Below, one piece after another: positions 59,801 to 64,000 of a stretch of 64,000 nucleotides of DNA. A program made the translations under genes and the position numbers. The notes below the pieces were generated by a model. That model ran no database searches. It was not told the DNA's origin and worked only from the letters and a program-made list of their open reading frames with translations. The stretch covers positions 16,494,305 to 16,558,304 of the forward strand of contig OX393573.1 of NCBI GenBank assembly GCA_947652115.1, given 5' to 3'. Source of the stretch: Blastomussa wellsi (taxonomy: Eukaryota > Cnidaria > Anthozoa > Scleractinia > Plerogyridae). Each line of letters begins with the position of its first letter. Within the stretch, counting starts at the first letter, position 1.

Positions 59801-62800
59801 CTGAAATAGCTGAGAAATAGCACGATTTTGAAAAGACGCCAAAATGGCCGATCTTTTAGCTCGACTTTGCAAAGCTGTAAAATTGAAACTACTTGTTCGA
59901 TTTTAGCCTAATTGGCATCGATGGACTCGCCAACTATCCTAGATTTGATCTGTGTAAAAAACCGCTTGAAAAAATCTCAAATAGCTGAGAAATAGCACGA
60001 TTTTGAAAAGTCGCCAAAATGGCCGATCTTTTAGCTCGACTTTGCAAAGCTGTAAAATTGAAACTACCTGTTCGATTTTAGCCTAATTGGTATCGATGGA
60101 CTCGGCAATTATCCTAGATTTGATCTGTGTAAAAAACCGCTTGAAAAAATCTCAAATAGCTGAGAAATAGCACGATTTTGAAAAGTCGCCAAAATGGCCG
60201 ATCTTTTAGCTCGACTTTGCAAAGCTGTAAAATTGAAACTACTTGTTCGATTTTAGCCTAATTGGTATCGATGGACTCGCCAACTATCCTAGATTTGATC
60301 TGTGTAAAAAACCGCTTGAAAAAATCTGAAATAGCTGAGAAATAGCACGATTTTGAAAAGACGCCAAAATGGCCGATCTTTTAGCTCGACTTTGCAAAGC
60401 TGTAAAATTGAAACTACTTGTTCGATTTTAGCCTAATTGGTATCGATGGACTCGGCAATTATCCTAGATTTGATCTGTGTAAAAAACCGCTTGAAAAAAT
60501 CTCAAATAGCTGAGAAATAGCACGATTTTGAAAAGTCGCCAAAATGGCCGATCTTTTAGCTCGACTTTGCAAAGCTGTAAAATTGAAACTACTTGTTCGA
60601 TTTTAGCCTAATTGGTATCGATGGACTCGCCAACTATCCTAGATTTGATCTGTGTAAAAAACCGCTTGAAAAAATCTGAAATAGCTGAGAAATAGCACGA
60701 TTTTGAAAAGACGCCAAAATGGCCGATCTTTTAGCTCGACTTTGCAAAGCTGTAAAATTGAAACTACTTGTTCGATTTTAGCCTAATTGGTATCGATGGA
60801 CTCGCCAACTATCCTAGATTTGATCTGTGTAAAAAACCGCTTGAAAAAATCTGAAATAGCTGAGAAATAGCACGATTTTGAAAAGACGCCAAAATGGCCG
60901 ATCTTTTAGCTCGACTTTGCAAAGCTGTAAAATTGAAACTACTTGTTCGATTTTAGCCTAATTGGCATCGATGGACTCGCCAACTATCCTAGATTTGATC
61001 TGTGTAAAAAACCGCTTGAAAAAATCTCAAATAGCTGAGAAATAGCACGATTTTGAAAAGTCGCCAAAATGGCCGATCTTTTAGCTCGACTTTGCAAAGC
61101 TGTAAAATTGAAACTACTTGTTCGATTTTAGCCTAATTGGTATCGATGGACTCGCCAACTATCCTAGATTTGATCTGTGTAAAAAACCGCTTGAAAAAAT
61201 CTGAAATAGCTGAGAAATAGCACGATTTTGAAAAGACGCCAAAATGGCCGATCTTTTAGCTCGACTTTGCAAAGCTGTAAAATTGAAACTACTTGTTCGA
61301 TTTTAGCCTAATTGGCATCGATGGACTCGCCAACTATCCTAGATTTGATCTGTGTAAAAAACCGCTTGAAAAAATCTCAAATAGCTGAGAAATAGCACGA
61401 TTTTGAAAAGTCGCCAAAATGGCCGATCTTTTAGCTCGACTTTGCAAAGCTGTAAAATTGAAACTACCTGTTCGATTTTAGCCTAATTGGTATCGATGGA
61501 CTCGGCAATTATCCTAGATTTGATCTGTGTAAAAAACCGCTTGAAAAAATCTCAAATAGCTGAGAAATAGCACGATTTTGAAAAGTCGCCAAAATGGCCG
61601 ATCTTTTAGCTCGACTTTGCAAAGCTGTAAAATTGAAACTACTTGTTCGATTTTAGCCTAATTGGTATCGATGGACTCGCCAACTATCCTAGATTTGATC
61701 TGTGTAAAAAACCGCTTGAAAAAATCTGAAATAGCTGAGAAATAGCACGATTTTGAAAAGACGCCAAAATGGCCGATCTTTTAGCTCGACTTTGCAAAGC
61801 TGTAAAATTGAAACTACTTGTTCGATTTTAGCCTAATTGGTATCGATGGACTCGGCAATTATCCTAGATTTGATCTGTGTAAAAAACCGCTTGAAAAAAT
61901 CTCAAATAGCTGAGAAATAGCACGATTTTGAAAAGTCGCCAAAATGGCCGATCTTTTAGCTCGACTTTGCAAAGCTGTAAAATTGAAACTACTTGTTCGA
62001 TTTTAGCCTAATTGGTATCGATGGACTCGCCAACTATCCTAGATTTGATCTGTGTAAAAAACCGCTTGAAAAAATCTGAAATAGCTGAGAAATAGCACGA
62101 TTTTGAAAAGACGCCAAAATGGCCGATCTTTTAGCTCGACTTTGCAAAGCTGTAAAATTGAAACTACTTGTTCGATTTTAGCCTAATTGGTATCGATGGA
62201 CTCGCCAACTATCCTAGATTTGATCTGTGTAAAAAACCGCTTGAAAAAATCTGAAATAGCTGAGAAATAGCACGATTTTGAAAAGACGCCAAAATGGCCG
62301 ATCTTTTAGCTCGACTTTGCAAAGCTGTAAAATTGAAACTACTTGTTCGATTTTAGCCTAATTGGCATCGATGGACTCGCCAACTATCCTAGATTTGATC
62401 TGTGTAAAAAACCGCTTGAAAAAATCTCAAATAGCTGAGAAATAGCACGATTTTGAAAAGTCGCCAAAATGGCCGATCTTTTAGCTCGACTTTGCAAAGC
62501 TGTAAAATTGAAACTACCTGTTCGATTTTAGCCTAATTGGTATCGATGGACTCGCCAACTATCCTAGATTTGATCTGTGTAAAAAACCGCTTGAAAAAAT
62601 CTGAAATAGCTGAGAAATAGCACGATTTTGAAAAGACGCCAAAATGGCCGATCTTTTAGCTCGACTTTGCAAAGCTGTAAAATTGAAACTACTTGTTCGA
62701 TTTTAGCCTAATTGGCATCGATGGACTCGCCAACTATCCTAGATTTGATCTGTGTAAAAAACCGCTTGAAAAAATCTCAAATAGCTGAGAAATAGCACGA

Positions 62801-64000
62801 TTTTGAAAAGTCGCCAAAATGGCCGATCTTTTAGCTCGACTTTGCAAAGCTGTAAAATTGAAACTACCTGTTCGATTTTAGCCTAATTGGTATCGATGGA
62901 CTCGGCAATTATCCTAGATTTGATCTGTGTAAAAAACCGCTTGAAAAAATCTCAAATAGCTGAGAAATAGCACGATTTTGAAAAGTCGCCAAAATGGCCG
63001 ATCTTTTAGCTCGACTTTGCAAAGCTGTAAAATTGAAACTACTTGTTCGATTTTAGCCTAATTGGTATCGATGGACTCGCCAACTATCCTAGATTTGATC
63101 TGTGTAAAAAACCGCTTGAAAAAATCTGAAATAGCTGAGAAATAGCACGATTTTGAAAAGACGCCAAAATGGCCGATCTTTTAGCTCGACTTTGCAAAGC
63201 TGTAAAATTGAAACTACTTGTTCGATTTTAGCCTAATTGGGATCGATGGACTCGCCAACTATCCTAGATTTGATCTGTGTAAAAAACCGCTTGAAAAAAT
63301 CTGAAATAGCTGAGAAATAGCACGATTTTGAAAAGTCGCCAAAATGGCCGATCTTTTAGCTCGACTTTGCAAAGCTGTAAAATTGAAACTACCTGTTCGA
63401 TTTTAGCCTAATTGGCATCGATGGACTCGCCAACTATCCTAGATTTGATCTGTGTAAAAAACCGCTTGAAAAAATCTCAAATAGCTGAGAAATAGCACGA
63501 TTTTGAAAAGTCGCCAAAATGGCCGATCTTTTAGCTCGACTTTGCAAAGCTGTAAAATTGAAACTACCTGTTCGATTTTAGCCTAATTGGTATCGATGGA
63601 CTCGGCAATTATCCTAGATTTGATCTGTGTAAAAAACCGCTTGAAAAAATCTCAAATAGCTGAGAAATAGCACGATTTTGAAAAGTCGCCAAAATGGCCG
63701 ATCTTTTAGCTCGACTTTGCAAAGCTGTAAAATTGAAACTACTTGTTCGATTTTAGCCTAATTGGTATCGATGGACTCGCCAACTATCCTAGATTTGATC
63801 TGTGTAAAAAACCGCTTGAAAAAATCTGAAATAGCTGAGAAATAGCACGATTTTGAAAAGACGCCAAAATGGCCGATCTTTTAGCTCGACTTTGCAAAGC
63901 TGTAAAATTGAAACTACTTGTTCGATTTTAGCCTAATTGGCATCGATGGACTCGCCAACTATCCTAGATTTGATCTGTGTAAAAAACCGCTTGAAAAAAT
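47867..64000 (+). repeat. Satellite block B2: second copy of the 525/700-bp family, truncated by the window
   Basis: About 92 monomers of the B family. The first ~7.5 kb match the beginning of block B1 marker by marker at an offset of 27,826 and later 27,300 bp (for example TTTGCTAAGC at 26441 and 53741). Further right it follows its own order of 525 and 700-bp units, with a 2,975-bp displacement between two pairs of AAAATCG variants (55151/55676 and 58126/58651). The array is still running at the last base. Confidence 0.85.

Larger units (their letters stand above)
12656..64000 (+). repeat. 175-bp satellite DNA array, about 293 monomers, continues past the window
   Basis: Head-to-tail monomers, all in the same orientation. 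The landmark GATTTGATCTGTG recurs at 12691, 12866, 13041, 13216, 13391 and onward every 175 bp; three single-base length changes were noticed (an extra A at about 21110 and about 48935, one A fewer at about 51910, all in the A-run after CTGTGT). A counted monomer has 65 G+C of 175 (37%). Landmarks in each unit are CTGTGTAAAAAACCGC, TAGCTGAGAAATAGCACGA, GCCAAAATGGCC, CTTTGCAAAG and TATCGATGGACTC. The period is not a multiple of 3 and stops occur in all frames, so it is non-coding. No transposon, gene or inversion interrupts it. I do not recognise the family. Confidence 0.97.

Noticed and set aside
12656..64000. CRISPR array
   Set aside because: Repeats are regular, but the whole 175-bp period is conserved, so there are no unique spacers, and there are no cas genes. 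This is satellite DNA.
12656..64000. CENP-B box in the satellite monomer
   Set aside because: The monomer has TTCGATTTTAG but nothing matching the CENP-B core with TTCG followed by the CGGG half. The site is absent on both strands of the consensus as read by eye.

Overview
This is eukaryotic, probably invertebrate animal, nuclear DNA, and almost all of it is repeats. No host gene can be supported. The evidence is a Ty1/copia LTR retrotransposon whose primer binding site matches the initiator-tRNA anticodon arm (as in Drosophila copia), decayed AT-rich flanking DNA, and a very long head-to-tail satellite. A marine invertebrate such as a cnidarian is possible, but the sequence does not identify the taxon.

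Layout. (1) 1-4594: AT-rich non-coding DNA with short tandem repeats, a perfect hairpin and three pairs of old, diverged direct repeats. (2) 4595-5622 and 10331-12655: an older, irregular tandem array. To the right of the retrotransposon it alternates a ~217-bp unit (called alpha here) with a 175-bp unit (beta), period 392 bp, and carries a recent, apparently identical 773-bp tandem duplication. (3) 5623-10325: a 4,703-bp copia element inserted in that old array, with 5-bp target duplications (CCTAA), TG...CA LTRs of 213 and 211 bp, a PBS, a polypurine tract and one gag-pol frame. The frame is complete in domains (gag with CCHC knuckle, protease, integrase, reverse transcriptase, RNase H) but broken by two in-frame stops, TGA at 6869-6871 and TAG at 8228-8230. 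(4) 12656-64000 and beyond: about 293 head-to-tail copies of a 175-bp satellite, all on the same strand, with no inserted element.

The satellite has nested organisation. Two higher-order families alternate as A1 (12.7-20.0 kb), B1 (20.0-40.2 kb), A2 (40.2-47.9 kb) and B2 (47.9 kb to the end). Family A is a six-monomer, 1,050-bp repeat; family B is a three-monomer, 525-bp repeat often expanded to four (700 bp). Rare private variants recur about 26,951 bp apart (later 27,826 and 27,300), so A1 plus the first part of B1 appears to have been copied as one piece to make A2 plus the first part of B2. The 175-bp monomer looks like a hybrid, with the head of beta joined to the tail of alpha. Homogeneous core, degenerate TE-bearing edge and near-nucleosomal monomer length together resemble the edge of a centromeric or pericentromeric array; that functional reading is inference.
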